Below are positions 1 to 8,984 of a stretch of DNA of 64,000 bases, one piece after another (positions within the stretch are counted from its first letter, which is position 1; the number at the start of each line of letters is the position of its first letter). A program made the translations under genes and the position numbers. The notes under the pieces are model-generated. The model searched no databases. It was not told the DNA's origin and saw nothing but the letters and a program-made list of their open reading frames with translations. This DNA is from Pseudomonadota bacterium (GTDB taxonomy: Bacteria; Pseudomonadota; Alphaproteobacteria; Rhodobacterales; Rhodobacteraceae), in NCBI GenBank assembly GCA_021845805.1, contig JAJZVD010000001.1:1-64000 (forward strand). Reading direction: 5' to 3'.

Positions 1-119
1 GGAGACCGATCTCGCGCGGCAGGCCAGTCTCCGAAGGGCGGGTGGTCCTTGCAAACCCCTTTGGCACCTAAAGAAAAAGGCCCCGCGATGGACCTGTTTT
101 CGGGTTTGCAATGTGCAAG

Positions 120-210
120 TGGCGGAGACGAAGGGATTCGAACCCTCGAGACGCTTTTGACGCCTGCACCCTTAGCAGGGGTGTGCCTTCGACCACTCGG
201 CCACGTCTCC
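120..210 (-). tRNA. tRNA-Ser(GCU)
   Basis: The reverse strand folds as a class II tRNA. It has acceptor GGAGACG paired with CGUCUCC, a long variable arm, the T-loop GGTTCGAATCC, and an anticodon loop within CCTGCTAAGG that gives anticodon GCU, which reads AGC/AGU serine codons. CCA is encoded at 120-122. The length of 91 nt suits a serine tRNA. It lies downstream of the CoA ligase gene that ends at 261, on the same strand. Confidence 0.95.
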
Positions 211-260
211 GCCGACCCGTTTAACGGCCTCGCCGGGGCGGGGCAAGTGGAAAGCGCGGG

Positions 261-1904
261 TCAGGCGGGCGCCGTTTCGCGAAGGCGAAAGCGCTGGATC
301 TTGCCGCTCTCGGTTTTCGGCAGGGCAGGGCGGAAAACGATGGAGCGCGGGTACTTGTAGGGCGCGATGGTTGCCTTCACGTGGTCTTGCAGCAGCTTGA
401 CCATCAGCGGTCCGGGGGCCTCGCCGGGCGCCAGCACCACATGCGCCTCCACGATCTGTCCGCGCTCCGGGTCGGGGGCCCCCACCACCGCGCATTCGGC
501 GACCGCCGGGTGGGACAGAAGCGCGGCCTCCACCTCGGGGCCCGCGATGTTGTAGCCCGCGCTCACGATGATCCCGTCGGTACGGGCGGCAAAGTGGAAA
601 TACCCCGCCTCGTCCTGCCAGAAGCTGTCGCCGGTCAGGTTCCAGCCGCCGCGGACGTAGTCCTGCTGCTTGGCAGGCGCGTCAAGGTAGCGGCAGCCCA
701 CCGGCCCGCGCACCGCAAGCCGCCCGATCTCGCCCCGCGGCACCTCCTTGCCGTCAGGGCCCAGGATGCAGGCGCTGTAGCCGCTGACCGGGCGCCCCGT
801 GCAGGCGGGGTGGCTGTCGCCAAAGCGGTTGGTGATGAAGATGTGCAGCATCTCGGTTGATCCGATGCCATCAAGCATCGGCTTGCCCGTCCTGGCGATC
901 CAGTCCTCGTAGACCGGCGCGGGCAGCGTCTCGCCGGCCGAGACGGCGGCGCGTAGGCTCGACAGGTCGGCCCCGTCTTCCATCGCGCGCAGCATCACGC
1001 GATAGGCGGTGGGGGCGGTGAAGCAGACCGTGGCGCGGTGGCGCTGGATGATCTCGATCATGTTCGGGGGCGAGGCGTTTTCCAAGAGCGCGGCCGAGGC
1101 GCCGAAGCGCAGCGGAAAGACCACAAGGCCGCCCAGCCCGAAGGTGAAGGCCAGCGGCGGCGAGCCCACGAAGACATCCTCGGGCGTGACCCCCAGCACC
1201 TCTTTCGCATAGCCGTCGGCGATGATCAGCAGGTCGCGGTGGAAATGCATGGTGGCCTTGGGCTCGCCCGTGGTCCCCGAGGTGAAGCCCAGAAGCGCCA
1301 CGTCATCGCGCCCGGTCGGCACCGGGGTGAAGCGGACGGGTTTCGACAGCGCGATCCGGTCCAGTTCCGCATCGTGATTCGCCGTCCCGTCGAACGAGAT
1401 CACCCGGTCCAGCGTCGCGTTGCCCGCGGCGGCGGTCACCAGCTCTTCCATCAGCCTTGTGTCGCAGAGCGCGTGGGTGATCTGCGCCTTCTCCACGATC
1501 TTGCGCAATTCGCCCGCGCGCAGCATCGGCATGGTGTTCACCGCCACGCCGCCCGCCTTCATCACGGCAATCCAGCAGGCCACCATCGCCGGGTTGTTGG
1601 CCGAGCGGATCAGCACCCGGTTGCCGGGGCGCAGCCCGTAATCCTCGATCAGCGCATGGGCGATGCGGTTGGTCCAGTCGGCCAGTTCCTTGTAGGTGCG
1701 CAGCCGCCCGTTGCCGATCAGCGCCGTATGGTCGCCGAAGCCCTTCGCCACCATCGCGTCGGTCAGTTCGACCCCGGCGTTCAGCCATTCGGGGTAGGCA
1801 AAGCCCGCAAGGTCGATCTGCGGCCAGAGTTCGGCGGGCGGCAGGTTGTCCCGGCAGAAGGTGTCGCTGTGTCCGGTCGGCCCAAGGTGCATCCCAAACG
1901 GCAT
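261..1904 (-). CDS. abmG: 2-aminobenzoate-CoA ligase (AMP-forming)
   Basis: A 547-aa adenylate-forming acyl-CoA synthetase. The phosphate-binding motif SGTTGEPK is near residues 209-216, and the C-terminal lysine region ESGKIQRF is near 535. The family activates aromatic carboxylates with ATP and CoA. Benzoate-type ligases share this fold, but the neighbours (fused aminobenzoyl-CoA monooxygenase/reductase, RidA, beta-oxidation-type enzymes) point to anthranilate as substrate. It is the last gene of the minus-strand operon, 48 bp after the RidA gene. The start at 1904 gives the usual N-terminus, with a short lead before the LPPAELWPQ segment. The substrate is inferred from context, not read from residues. 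Confidence 0.85.
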   Translation of the reverse strand: MPFGMHLGPTGHSDTFCRDNLPPAELWPQIDLAGFAYPEWLNAGVELTDAMVAKGFGDHTALIGNGRLRTYKELADWTNRIAHALIEDYGLRPGNRVLIRSANNPAMVACWIAVMKAGGVAVNTMPMLRAGELRKIVEKAQITHALCDTRLMEELVTAAAGNATLDRVISFDGTANHDAELDRIALSKPVRFTPVPTGRDDVALLGFTSGTTGEPKATMHFHRDLLIIADGYAKEVLGVTPEDVFVGSPPLAFTFGLGGLVVFPLRFGASAALLENASPPNMIEIIQRHRATVCFTAPTAYRVMLRAMEDGADLSSLRAAVSAGETLPAPVYEDWIARTGKPMLDGIGSTEMLHIFITNRFGDSHPACTGRPVSGYSACILGPDGKEVPRGEIGRLAVRGPVGCRYLDAPAKQQDYVRGGWNLTGDSFWQDEAGYFHFAARTDGIIVSAGYNIAGPEVEAALLSHPAVAECAVVGAPDPERGQIVEAHVVLAPGEAPGPLMVKLLQDHVKATIAPYKYPRSIVFRPALPKTESGKIQRFRLRETAPA

Positions 1905-1952
1905 CGTAGTCTCCCTGTCGCGCGGTCTTGCCGCCGCGCGGATTGACCCGCC

Positions 1953-2357
1953 TCAGGCGGGAATGACGGCGGTCGCCTCGATCTCCAGCCGGGCGCGGTC
2001 CTCGACCAGGGCTACCACCTGCACCAGCGCCATGGCCGGGTAGTGGCGCCCGATCACGGCCTTGTAGGCGCGGCCCAGATCCTTGAGGCTGTTCAGGTAT
2101 TCGTCCTTGCTTGTGACATACCAGGTCAGCCGCACCAGATGTTCGGGCCCGGCGCCTGCCTCGGCCAGCACCGCCACGATGTTCTTCAGGCACTGCTCGG
2201 CCTGCGCCACGAAGTCGTCGCTTTCGAACTCCTGCGCGGCGTTCCAGCCGACGATGCCGCCCGTCACCACGAAGCGACCGGTGGCGGCCATCCCGTTCGA
2301 ATAGCCGGGCGTGGCCTTCCAGCCCCTGGGATGCAGGATTTCGTGCACGGTGGTCAT
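1953..2357 (-). CDS. RidA/YjgF-family protein of the anthranilate operon
   Basis: A 134-aa Rid-family protein. It has the typical start HPRGWKATPGYSNG, the central VVTGG and the C-terminal LEIEATAVIPA. Canonical RidA has an arginine in the PARS motif that contacts the imine substrate; here the segment reads YPAMALVQVV, so that arginine is missing. Rid proteins act on enamines and imines, and 2-aminomuconate deaminases belong to the same superfamily. That fits a step releasing the amino group of the ring-derived intermediate, but the missing arginine argues against ordinary RidA chemistry. The ATG overlaps the thioesterase stop (ATGA at 2354-2357), so the two are translationally coupled. Confidence 0.88.
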   Translation of the reverse strand: MTTVHEILHPRGWKATPGYSNGMAATGRFVVTGGIVGWNAAQEFESDDFVAQAEQCLKNIVAVLAEAGAGPEHLVRLTWYVTSKDEYLNSLKDLGRAYKAVIGRHYPAMALVQVVALVEDRARLEIEATAVIPA

Positions 2358-2767
2358 GCCTGTGGCTCCATGAAACGGGTCAACCGGCTGCGGATCGCCT
2401 CGGGCCAGGGCGCGGCGCGGCCCTCGGGGGTCACCCAGGCCAGAACCAGCCGCGCCTGCATCCGCACGGTCCCCGCCGCCTCGGCCTGCAGGGCGAAGGT
2501 GACGCTGGCGCGGCCGATGCGCTCGGCGGTCAGGGTGAAGGTCAGCCGCTCGCCCAGTCGCGCGGGGGCGGGGAAATCGGCCTCGAGATGCACGGTCGGC
2601 ACGCCGTGGTGTTCCTCCAGGGTGATCCGGGCGTAGGGATAGTCCAGCACCTCGGCGAAGAAATTCTCGATGACCGAATTCGTCATCTCGAAGTAACGCG
2701 GGTAGAACACGATCCCGGCCGGATCGCAGTGGTTGAACTCCACCGGGATGACGCGCTGCCAGGTCAT
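2354..2767 (-). CDS. Acyl-CoA thioesterase, 4HBT (YbgC/4-hydroxybenzoyl-CoA) type
   Basis: A 137-aa single hot-dog-fold protein. The motif [18 protein letters not shown] near residues 11-28 holds the catalytic aspartate of the 4-hydroxybenzoyl-CoA thioesterase family. It probably hydrolyses aromatic or acyl-CoA thioesters, either as a side-product release valve that frees trapped CoA or as a dedicated step in the anthranilate route. The start overlaps the stop of the acyl-CoA dehydrogenase by 4 bp, and its own stop overlaps the RidA start. The exact substrate cannot be read from sequence. Confidence 0.88.
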   Translation of the reverse strand: MTWQRVIPVEFNHCDPAGIVFYPRYFEMTNSVIENFFAEVLDYPYARITLEEHHGVPTVHLEADFPAPARLGERLTFTLTAERIGRASVTFALQAEAAGTVRMQARLVLAWVTPEGRAAPWPEAIRSRLTRFMEPQA

Positions 2768-3903
2768 GCCAGCACCGACCGCGCGATGATCAGCCGCTGG
2801 ACGTCGCTGGCGCCCTCGTAGATGCGCAGCGCTCGGATCTCGCGGTAGAGGCTTTCCACCGCCATCCCCTGCCGGACGCCATCGCCGCCGAACAGCTGCA
2901 CCGCCGCGTCGATCACCTTCTGCGCGGCCTCGGTGGCGTAAAGCTTCGCCATCGCCGCCTCCCGGCTGATCCGGGGGGCGCCCATGTCCTTCGCCCAGGC
3001 CGCGCGATAGATCAGAAGCGCCGCCGCATCGACCTGCAAGGCCATGTCGGCGATATGGCCCTGCACAAGCTGCAACTCGGCCATCGGCGCGCCCGCGATG
3101 CGCCGCGCCTTCACCCGCGCCAGCGCCTCGTCCAGCGCGCGGCGGGCAAAGCCCAGCGCCGCAGCCCCCACCGTGGTGCGGAACACATCAAGGACCGACA
3201 TCGCGATCTTGAAACCGTCGCCCGCCCGCCCGATCAGCGCCGCCTCGGGCAGGTCCACCCCGTCCAGCGCCAGCCGGGCCAGCGGGTGAGGGGCCATCAC
3301 CCCGATCCGCTCGGCCACCCGCAGCCCGGGCGTGTCGGCGGGCATCAGGAAGGCCGACAGACCCTTGGCCCCCGGCGCCTCGCCGGTGCGGGCAAAGACG
3401 ACATAGATATCCGCAATCCCGCCGTTCGAGATATAGGTCTTCTCGCCGCTCAGCCGCCAGCCGCCCGCCACCCGTTCGGCCACCGTCGCGGTATTGGCCA
3501 CGTCCGATCCCGATCCGGGCTCGGTCAGCGCAAAGCCTGCGATGGCGCGGCCCGCCCGCGTCCGGTCAAGCCAGGCCCGCTGCGCGTCCGACCCGAAGAG
3601 CGTCACCGCCCCCATCCCCAGCCCCTGCATGGCAAAGGCGAAATCGGCCAGCCCGTCGTGCCGCGCCAGCGTCTCGCGCGCCAGCGCCAGGGTGCGCACG
3701 TCCAGCCGCCCGCCCGCGCCTGCGCCGGTGGGCTTCAAGAACCCCGCCGCGCCCAGGTCCGCCACCAGCCCCCGGCAGGCGGCATCCACATCCGCGTGAT
3801 CGGCAGGCAGGTTTGCGGCACACCACGCCTCCAGCCGCGCCGCCCAGTCGCGGTGGCGCTGATCGAAGAAGGGCCAGTGAAGAAAGCTGTCGTCCGCCAT
3901 CAT
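2764..3903 (-). CDS. Acyl-CoA dehydrogenase
   Basis: About 379 aa with the acyl-CoA dehydrogenase fold. The FAD and substrate-binding segment [15 protein letters not shown] is in the middle domain, and the C-terminal segment [20 protein letters not shown] ends in [17 protein letters not shown]. It oxidises an acyl-CoA to the enoyl-CoA with FAD, passing electrons to ETF. In this operon it probably handles a non-aromatic CoA ester after ring reduction. Two adjacent ATG codons (3903 and 3900) are possible starts. The first lies at the very end of a 54-bp repeat (3901-3954), so the repeat supplies the leader and perhaps the ribosome binding site. Confidence 0.9.
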   Translation of the reverse strand: MMADDSFLHWPFFDQRHRDWAARLEAWCAANLPADHADVDAACRGLVADLGAAGFLKPTGAGAGGRLDVRTLALARETLARHDGLADFAFAMQGLGMGAVTLFGSDAQRAWLDRTRAGRAIAGFALTEPGSGSDVANTATVAERVAGGWRLSGEKTYISNGGIADIYVVFARTGEAPGAKGLSAFLMPADTPGLRVAERIGVMAPHPLARLALDGVDLPEAALIGRAGDGFKIAMSVLDVFRTTVGAAALGFARRALDEALARVKARRIAGAPMAELQLVQGHIADMALQVDAAALLIYRAAWAKDMGAPRISREAAMAKLYATEAAQKVIDAAVQLFGGDGVRQGMAVESLYREIRALRIYEGASDVQRLIIARSVLA

Positions 3904-3954
3904 TTTCTGTCCGCAAATATCCTCGGGGGGTGTGGGGGGCAGACAGCCCCCCAC
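3901..3954 (-). repeat. 54-bp dispersed hairpin repeat, copy 1
   Basis: This 54-bp sequence recurs without a mismatch at 56990-57043. On the minus strand it starts with a G/C hairpin, GGGGGGC-TGTCT-GCCCCCC, continues through GAGGATATTTGCGGACAG and ends at an ATG. It follows the stop of the enoyl-CoA hydratase gene by 21 bp and runs into the start codon of the acyl-CoA dehydrogenase. It could act as a partial terminator, an mRNA stabiliser or a leader inside the operon. Confidence 0.9.
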
Positions 3955-3975
3955 GCGGGGCCACGCGCGCGGCGC

Positions 3976-4788
3976 TCAGTCGCCCCGGAACACGGGTGTC
4001 TCCTTCGCCGCGAAGGCGCGGTAGGCGCGCTCGAAATCCTTCGTCTGCATGCAGATCGCCTGCGCCTGCGCTTCCGCCTCGATCGCCTGTTCCAGCCCCA
4101 TGTTCCATTCCTGGTTCAGTTGCGTCTTGGTGATCCCATGGGCGAAGACCGGCCCCGCCGCGATCCGGTCCGCCAGCGCGCGCGCCTCGGCCTCAAGCGC
4201 CTCTGGCGGGTGCAGCGCGTTCCAGAACCCCCAGGCCGCGCCGTCCTCGGCCCGCATCACCCGCCCGGTGTAAAGCAGCTCCGCCGCGCGGCCCTGGCCG
4301 ATGATGCGCGGCAGCATCGCGCAGGCCCCCATGTCGCAGCCCGCAAGCCCGACCCGGGTGAAGAGAAAGGCGCATTTCGCAGCCGGTGTGGCCAGCCGCA
4401 GATCCGCGGCCATGGCGATGATCGCGCCCGCGCCCACGCAGATGCCATCTACCGCCGCGATGACGGGCTTGCCGCAGCCGATCATCGCCTTGACCAGATC
4501 GCCGGTCATGCGGGTGAAGGCCAGCAGCCCCTTCATGTCCATGCCCACCAGCGGCCCGATGATGTCATGCACATCCCCGCCCGAGCAGAAGTTGCCGCCA
4601 TTCGAGGCAAAGACGATCACGTCCACATCCTCGGCATAGACCAGCGCGCGAAAGAGGTCGCGCAGCTCGGCATAGCTGTCGAAGGTCAGCGGGTTCTTGC
4701 GGTCGGGCCGGTTCAGCCGGACCCAGCCGGTCCGCCCCTCGACGGACCACAGGAAGTGGCGGGCCCGGTAATCGGCAAGCGTGGTCAT
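3976..4788 (-). CDS. Enoyl-CoA hydratase/isomerase family protein
   Basis: A 270-aa crotonase-fold protein. The oxyanion-hole segments are [15 protein letters not shown] near residue 65 and [20 protein letters not shown] near 115. These enzymes hydrate or rearrange enoyl-CoA esters, and some hydrolyse ring C-C bonds. In the anthranilate operon it probably acts on the alicyclic CoA ester formed by the fused monooxygenase/reductase, for hydration or ring opening. Its start overlaps the MarR stop by 4 bp. The repeat at 3901-3954 lies between it and the next gene. Confidence 0.9.
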   Translation of the reverse strand: MTTLADYRARHFLWSVEGRTGWVRLNRPDRKNPLTFDSYAELRDLFRALVYAEDVDVIVFASNGGNFCSGGDVHDIIGPLVGMDMKGLLAFTRMTGDLVKAMIGCGKPVIAAVDGICVGAGAIIAMAADLRLATPAAKCAFLFTRVGLAGCDMGACAMLPRIIGQGRAAELLYTGRVMRAEDGAAWGFWNALHPPEALEAEARALADRIAAGPVFAHGITKTQLNQEWNMGLEQAIEAEAQAQAICMQTKDFERAYRAFAAKETPVFRGD

Positions 4789-5243
4789 CGGGTCTCTCCC
4801 TGTCGGGCGCGGCGCAGGATCTCGGTCAGTGCGTCCAGGTCGGCATCGGTCAGCGTGGCGAACAGGCGGTTCACCTCGCGCTCATGGGCGGCGGCCAGCG
4901 TCTCGAACTGCGCAAGCCCCGCCTCGGTCAGCGCCACCAGGATGGTGCGCCGGTCGCCGGGCTTCGGTGTGCGCCGGGCCAGCCCGTCCTGCTCCAGCCG
5001 GTCCACCACGGCGGTGGCATTGCCGTTCGACACCAGCAGCATCCGGCTCAGCTCGCTCATGCTGATCCCCTCGCTGCGCCGCCAGAGGGCCGCCATCACG
5101 TCGAAGCGGGGCAGGGTGGTGTCGTGGTTTACCCGCAGGAACTCGCGCAGGGTATTCTCGGCATGGCGCGTCACGCCCAGAAGCCGGATCCAGGCCTTCA
5201 GGCGGCGTTTCGACAGCGGGTCGGGGCGGTCGTCCAGCGTCAC
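4785..5243 (-). CDS. MarR-family transcriptional regulator of the anthranilate operon
   Basis: About 152 aa with the winged-helix core [20 protein letters not shown] followed by the wing [20 protein letters not shown]. MarR proteins that control aromatic-CoA pathways are often released from DNA by the CoA ester. It probably autoregulates this operon through the palindrome at 8317-8344. The GTG at 5241-5243 is chosen as start because it overlaps the stop of the upstream SDR gene (GTGA), matching the ATGA overlaps of the neighbours. The reading frame is open further upstream, but that part is the shifted reading of the SDR gene. Confidence 0.9.
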   Translation of the reverse strand: MTLDDRPDPLSKRRLKAWIRLLGVTRHAENTLREFLRVNHDTTLPRFDVMAALWRRSEGISMSELSRMLLVSNGNATAVVDRLEQDGLARRTPKPGDRRTILVALTEAGLAQFETLAAAHEREVNRLFATLTDADLDALTEILRRARQGETR

Positions 5244-5980
5244 AGTTCGCCCCCCGCGATGGTGATGGCCTGTCCGTTCATCCCCTCCGACCCCGGCCCG
5301 CAGAGCCAGAGCGCGGCCGCCGTCACCTCGGCGGGCTGGATCAGGCGGCCCTGGGGGTTCAGCCCTTCCAGCGCGGCGCGCGCCTCGGCCGGGCTGCGGC
5401 CGGTCTTCTCCACGATGACCGCAATGGAATGATCGGTCATCGGCGTGTCCAGAAAGCCGGGGCACAGCGCGTTCACGGTCACCGGCCGCTTCGCGACCTC
5501 GAACGCGAGCGAGCGCACCATGCCCACCACCCCATGCTTGGCCGCGGCATAGGGCGCGACCTTGGCATAGCCCTTCAGCCCCGCGGTCGAGGCAACCGCG
5601 ATCAGCCGCCCCCAGCCCGGCACCTGGTTCAGCCCGTCGCGCAGCGTCAGGAACGCGCCGGTCAGGTTCACCGAGATCATCGCGTTCCACTGGGCCAGCG
5701 TGGTGCGCGCCATCACCCCGCTGTCGGCAGCGCCCGCATTGGCGATCACGATGTCGCAGGGCCCGGCGGCGGCGAACATCGCGGCGACCGAGGCTTCGTC
5801 GGTCACGTCGGCTTCCACCCAGCGGATGCCCGGCGCGCTGTCGGCCACCGCTTCCAGCGCCGCGCGGCGGCGGCCTGCAATCACCACCTCGGCCCCTGCG
5901 GCGGCAAAGCCGCGCGCCATGTCCGCCCCCGCGCCAGAGCCCCCCCCGGTGATCAGCGCGCGCCTGCCTGCCAAGGTCAT
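5240..5980 (-). CDS. Short-chain dehydrogenase/reductase (SDR)
   Basis: A 246-aa classical SDR. It has the nucleotide-binding motif [14 protein letters not shown] near residues 11-24, the NAG-type motif [10 protein letters not shown] near 83, and the catalytic serine and YAAAK near residues 140-160. It ends with the typical IAGGEL. It probably oxidises a 3-hydroxyacyl-CoA intermediate with NAD(P)+ after the hydratase step. The start overlaps the monooxygenase/reductase stop by 4 bp. The role is inferred from operon position. Confidence 0.9.
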   Translation of the reverse strand: MTLAGRRALITGGGSGAGADMARGFAAAGAEVVIAGRRRAALEAVADSAPGIRWVEADVTDEASVAAMFAAAGPCDIVIANAGAADSGVMARTTLAQWNAMISVNLTGAFLTLRDGLNQVPGWGRLIAVASTAGLKGYAKVAPYAAAKHGVVGMVRSLAFEVAKRPVTVNALCPGFLDTPMTDHSIAVIVEKTGRSPAEARAALEGLNPQGRLIQPAEVTAAALWLCGPGSEGMNGQAITIAGGEL

Positions 5981-8262
5981 ACCCGGATCGCCTCCTGCTG
6001 TCGTTCCCTGAGCCGCCGCGCCTGATCCCGCCCGGCGAGGTAGGGCAGGGGCCAGGCGGTGCCCTCGTCTCCCATCGCCACGGCGGCGTGGAGCGTCCAG
6101 TATGGGTCGGCCAGGTGCGGGCGGGCAAGACAGACCAGATCGGCGCGCCCCGCCATCAGGATCGAGTTCACATGGTCGGGTTCATAGATGTTGCCGACCG
6201 CCATGGTGGCGATCCCCGCCTCGTTGCGGATGCGATCGCTGAAGGGGGTCTGGAACATCCGGCCATAGATCGGGCGGGCGTCGGTGGAGGTCTGCCCCGC
6301 CGACACGTCGATGATGTCGGCCCCCGCGGCGCGGAAGGCGCGGGCGATCTCGACCGCCTCCGACGGGGTCACGCCCCTCTCGCTCACCCAGTCGTTCGCG
6401 CTGATCCGCACGCTCATCGGCTTTTGCGCAGGCCAGGCCGCGCGCATGGCGGCAAAGACCTCCAGCGGGTAGCGCAGCCGGTTTTCGAGGCTGCCGCCAT
6501 AGGCATCACTGCGCCGGTTCGAGATCGGCGACAGGAAGGACGAGATCAGGTAGCCGTGCGCCGCGTGCAATTCGATCATGTCGAAGCCCGCGCGTGCGGC
6601 CATCCTGGTGGCCGCCACGAAGTCCGCCGTCACCCGGTCCATGTCGGCGCGGTCCATCGCCTTCGGCACCGCGTTGGCCGCGCTCCAGGCGATGGCCGAG
6701 GCCGAGATGGTGGGCCAGTTGCCCGCCGCCAGCGGTGCGTCACCCTCTTCCCAACCGACCTGCGTCGACCCCTTGCGCCCCGAATGGCCGATCTGGCAGC
6801 AGATCTTCGCGGCCGTCTCGGCATGGACGAAATCCACCAGCCGCCTCCACGCCGCCTCGTGTTCGGGGGCGTAAAGGCCGGGGCAGCCGGGGGTGATGCG
6901 GCCATCGGGCGAGACACAGGTCATCTCGGTATAGACAAGGCCCGCGCCACCCTTGGCGCGTTCGGCATAATGGACGAAATGCCAGTCGGTCGGGCAGCCA
7001 TCCACCGCCTTGTACTGCGCCATGGGCGAGACGACGACGCGGTTTGCCAGCGTCATGTCGCGCAGCCGGAAGGGCGCGAACATCGGCGCGCGCCCGGGAG
7101 TGCCGCCCGCCTGCGTCTGGAACCAGTCTTCCGCCGCGCGCAGCCAGTTCGGGTCGCGCAGGCGCAGGTTTTCATGGCTGATGCGCTGGCTGCGGGTCAG
7201 CAGCGAATAGGCGAACTGCAACGGCGGCATGTCCAGATACCGCTCGACCTCCTCGAACCATTCCAGGCTGTTGCGTGCGGCCGACTGCAGCCGCAGCACC
7301 TCGACCCGGCGTTCGGCCTGATAGCGTTCGAAGGCGCCCTGCAAGGTCGGTTCCGAATGCAGGTAATCGGCCAGCGCGATGGCGCTGTCGAAGGCCAGCC
7401 TGCTGCCCGATCCGATCGAGAAATGCCCCGTCGCCGCGGCATCGCCCATCAGCACGACGTTTTCATGATACCACGTTCCGCAGATCACCCGCGGGAACTG
7501 CATCCAGACCGCCGAGCCGCGCAGATGCGCCGCGTTCGACATCAGCGCGTGCCCGCCCAGATGACGCTCGAAGATCCGGCGGCAGGTCTCGACCGTCTCT
7601 TCCTTCGTCATCTGTGCGAAGCCCCAGCGGTCCCAGGTGTCGGGCAGGCATTCGACGATGAAGGTCGCGGTGCTGTCGTCGAACTGGTAGACATGCGCCC
7701 AGACCCAGCCGTGTTCGGTCTTCTCGAAGATGAAGGTGAAGGCGTCGTCGAACTTCTGATGGGTTCCAAGCCAGACGAACTTGCACCTGCGCAGGTCGAT
7801 GTCGGGCTTGAACGCGTCGGCATATTCCTTGCGCACCAGGCTGTTGATGCCGTCGCAGCCGACCACGATGTCGTAGTCCTTGCGATACTCCTCGGCGGTG
7901 CGGAATTCGGTTTCAAAGCGCATGTCCACGCCCAGCTCGCGCGCGCGGGCCTGCAGCAGGATCAGCATCTGCTTGCGCCCGATCCCGGCAAAGCCGTGCC
8001 CGCCCGACACGGTGCGGTGACCGTTGTGGACCACGGCGATGTCGTCCCAGTAGGCGAAATGGCTGCGGATCGCTTCGGTCGACACGGGGTCATTCTTCTC
8101 CATCCGACCCAGCGCGTCGTCCGACAGCACCACCCCCCAGCCGAAGGTGTCGTTGGCGCGGTTGCGCTCCAGCACGGTGACCTCGTGCGACGGGTCGCGC
8201 AGCTTCATGCTGATCGCGAAATAGAGGCCCGCCGGGCCGCCGCCGAGACAAAGCACCTTCAT
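5977..8262 (-). CDS. abmA: 2-aminobenzoyl-CoA monooxygenase/reductase (fused)
   Basis: A 761-aa fusion. Residues 1 to about 390 form an FAD aromatic hydroxylase, with GGGPAGLYF at 7-15 and the FAD-binding [16 protein letters not shown] near 271-286. Residues from about 395 to the end form an Old Yellow Enzyme-like FMN reductase ([48 protein letters not shown]). In Azoarcus evansii such a protein hydroxylates 2-aminobenzoyl-CoA and then reduces the ring. The N-terminal half resembles salicylyl-CoA 5-hydroxylase, an alternative name often given to it. The start at 8262 is chosen because [10 protein letters not shown] begins the Rossmann fold; the open frame extends upstream across the operator palindrome. 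It is the first gene of the operon. Confidence 0.92.
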   Translation of the reverse strand: MKVLCLGGGPAGLYFAISMKLRDPSHEVTVLERNRANDTFGWGVVLSDDALGRMEKNDPVSTEAIRSHFAYWDDIAVVHNGHRTVSGGHGFAGIGRKQMLILLQARARELGVDMRFETEFRTAEEYRKDYDIVVGCDGINSLVRKEYADAFKPDIDLRRCKFVWLGTHQKFDDAFTFIFEKTEHGWVWAHVYQFDDSTATFIVECLPDTWDRWGFAQMTKEETVETCRRIFERHLGGHALMSNAAHLRGSAVWMQFPRVICGTWYHENVVLMGDAAATGHFSIGSGSRLAFDSAIALADYLHSEPTLQGAFERYQAERRVEVLRLQSAARNSLEWFEEVERYLDMPPLQFAYSLLTRSQRISHENLRLRDPNWLRAAEDWFQTQAGGTPGRAPMFAPFRLRDMTLANRVVVSPMAQYKAVDGCPTDWHFVHYAERAKGGAGLVYTEMTCVSPDGRITPGCPGLYAPEHEAAWRRLVDFVHAETAAKICCQIGHSGRKGSTQVGWEEGDAPLAAGNWPTISASAIAWSAANAVPKAMDRADMDRVTADFVAATRMAARAGFDMIELHAAHGYLISSFLSPISNRRSDAYGGSLENRLRYPLEVFAAMRAAWPAQKPMSVRISANDWVSERGVTPSEAVEIARAFRAAGADIIDVSAGQTSTDARPIYGRMFQTPFSDRIRNEAGIATMAVGNIYEPDHVNSILMAGRADLVCLARPHLADPYWTLHAAVAMGDEGTAWPLPYLAGRDQARRLRERQQEAIRV

Positions 8263-8316
8263 TTCCGGTCTCTCCGCTGCATTCGTTGGACGGAGTGTGG
8301 CATTGCCCCGAAGCCC

Positions 8317-8344
8317 TTTCAAGTCTGAAATTTCAAACTTGAAA
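8317..8344. promoter_or_regulatory. 28-bp palindromic operator candidate for the anthranilate operon
   Basis: The outer arms TTTCAAGT and ACTTGAAA are perfect inverted repeats and the inner part TGAAATTTCA is itself self-complementary. Only one symmetric pair of bases breaks the 28-bp dyad. It sits 55 bp upstream of the abmA start, between divergent genes. Size and symmetry fit a MarR dimer site, and the MarR gene at 4785 is the obvious candidate binder. Confidence 0.7.
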
Positions 8345-8453
8345 TGATGAATGCGCGCCACGCCCGCTTGACCGTCGGGCCCGGCGGCGCCACTGTCGCG
8401 CGGCCCCTGCGTCGGGGCTGTTCCACATGCTCCGCTTGCGGAAAGGATGTTTC

Positions 8454-8984
8454 GTGCGTTGCCATCGTCTGTCCCTTGCCCTGTTCCTGATCCTGCCGCT
8501 GGCCGGACCCGCGCCGGCCGATACGGGCCTTCCCGGGGGCGCCACCTCGCTGCAGGAGACCTATGACAGTTGGACGGTCAGCTGCCGCATGGCCGATGGC
8601 GGCGGCAAGACGGTGAAGCAATGCGCGCTGAGCCAGACCCAGATCGACAAGTCCAGCGGCAAGCACCTGCTGGAGGTCGATGTGGCGCCGAACGGCACCG
8701 GCGCCGCTGTCACGCTGGTGCTGCCCTTCGGGCTTGATCTGGGGCAGGGCGTGGCGCTGCAACTCGATGCCGCGGCGCCCAGTGCGCCGGTTCCCTTTGC
8801 CACCTGCCTGCCGGTCGGCTGCATCGCCCGCGCGGCGCTGGATGACAAGGCGCTGGCCGCCTATCGCGCGGGCAGCACGCTGCGGCTGAAGGCCCGGGCC
8901 GAGGGCGGCAACGGCATCGACTTCACGGTGGGGCTGAAGGGCTTTTCGGCCGCCTTCGACCGCGTCGTGGCGTTGCTGAAATGA
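8454..8984 (+). CDS. IalB-family (invasion-associated locus B) exported protein
   Basis: About 176 aa. An N-terminal signal peptide of positive residues and a leucine-rich core ends near PAPADTG. A mature IalB-like domain follows, with the motif SWTVSC, paired cysteines ([18 protein letters not shown]) and a C-terminal [12 protein letters not shown]. Function in free-living relatives is unknown; the Bartonella namesake affects erythrocyte entry. GTG 8454 is preferred because GGAAAGGA lies 6 nt upstream and it gives a standard signal peptide; an in-frame ATG at 8427 lacks a clear ribosome binding site. The gene is divergent from the anthranilate operon and overlaps the crotonase start by 4 bp. 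Confidence 0.82.
   Translation: MRCHRLSLALFLILPLAGPAPADTGLPGGATSLQETYDSWTVSCRMADGGGKTVKQCALSQTQIDKSSGKHLLEVDVAPNGTGAAVTLVLPFGLDLGQGVALQLDAAAPSAPVPFATCLPVGCIARAALDDKALAAYRAGSTLRLKARAEGGNGIDFTVGLKGFSAAFDRVVALLK

Noticed and set aside
1-119. Possible gene end at the left edge
   Set aside because: No frame with family features could be supported in these 119 bases.
3055-5265. Plus-strand open frame of 736 codons opposite the anthranilate operon
   Set aside because: Composition is Arg/Pro/His-rich and it crosses several clear minus-strand genes; no recognisable domain.
6088-8328. Plus-strand open frame of 746 codons opposite abmA
   Set aside because: Antisense artefact; the minus strand carries a complete two-domain enzyme with cofactor motifs.
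8513-8518. Avoidance of GCCGGC because of the NgoMIV-type system
   Set aside because: The site occurs here and elsewhere in the window, so there is no visible avoidance by eye.
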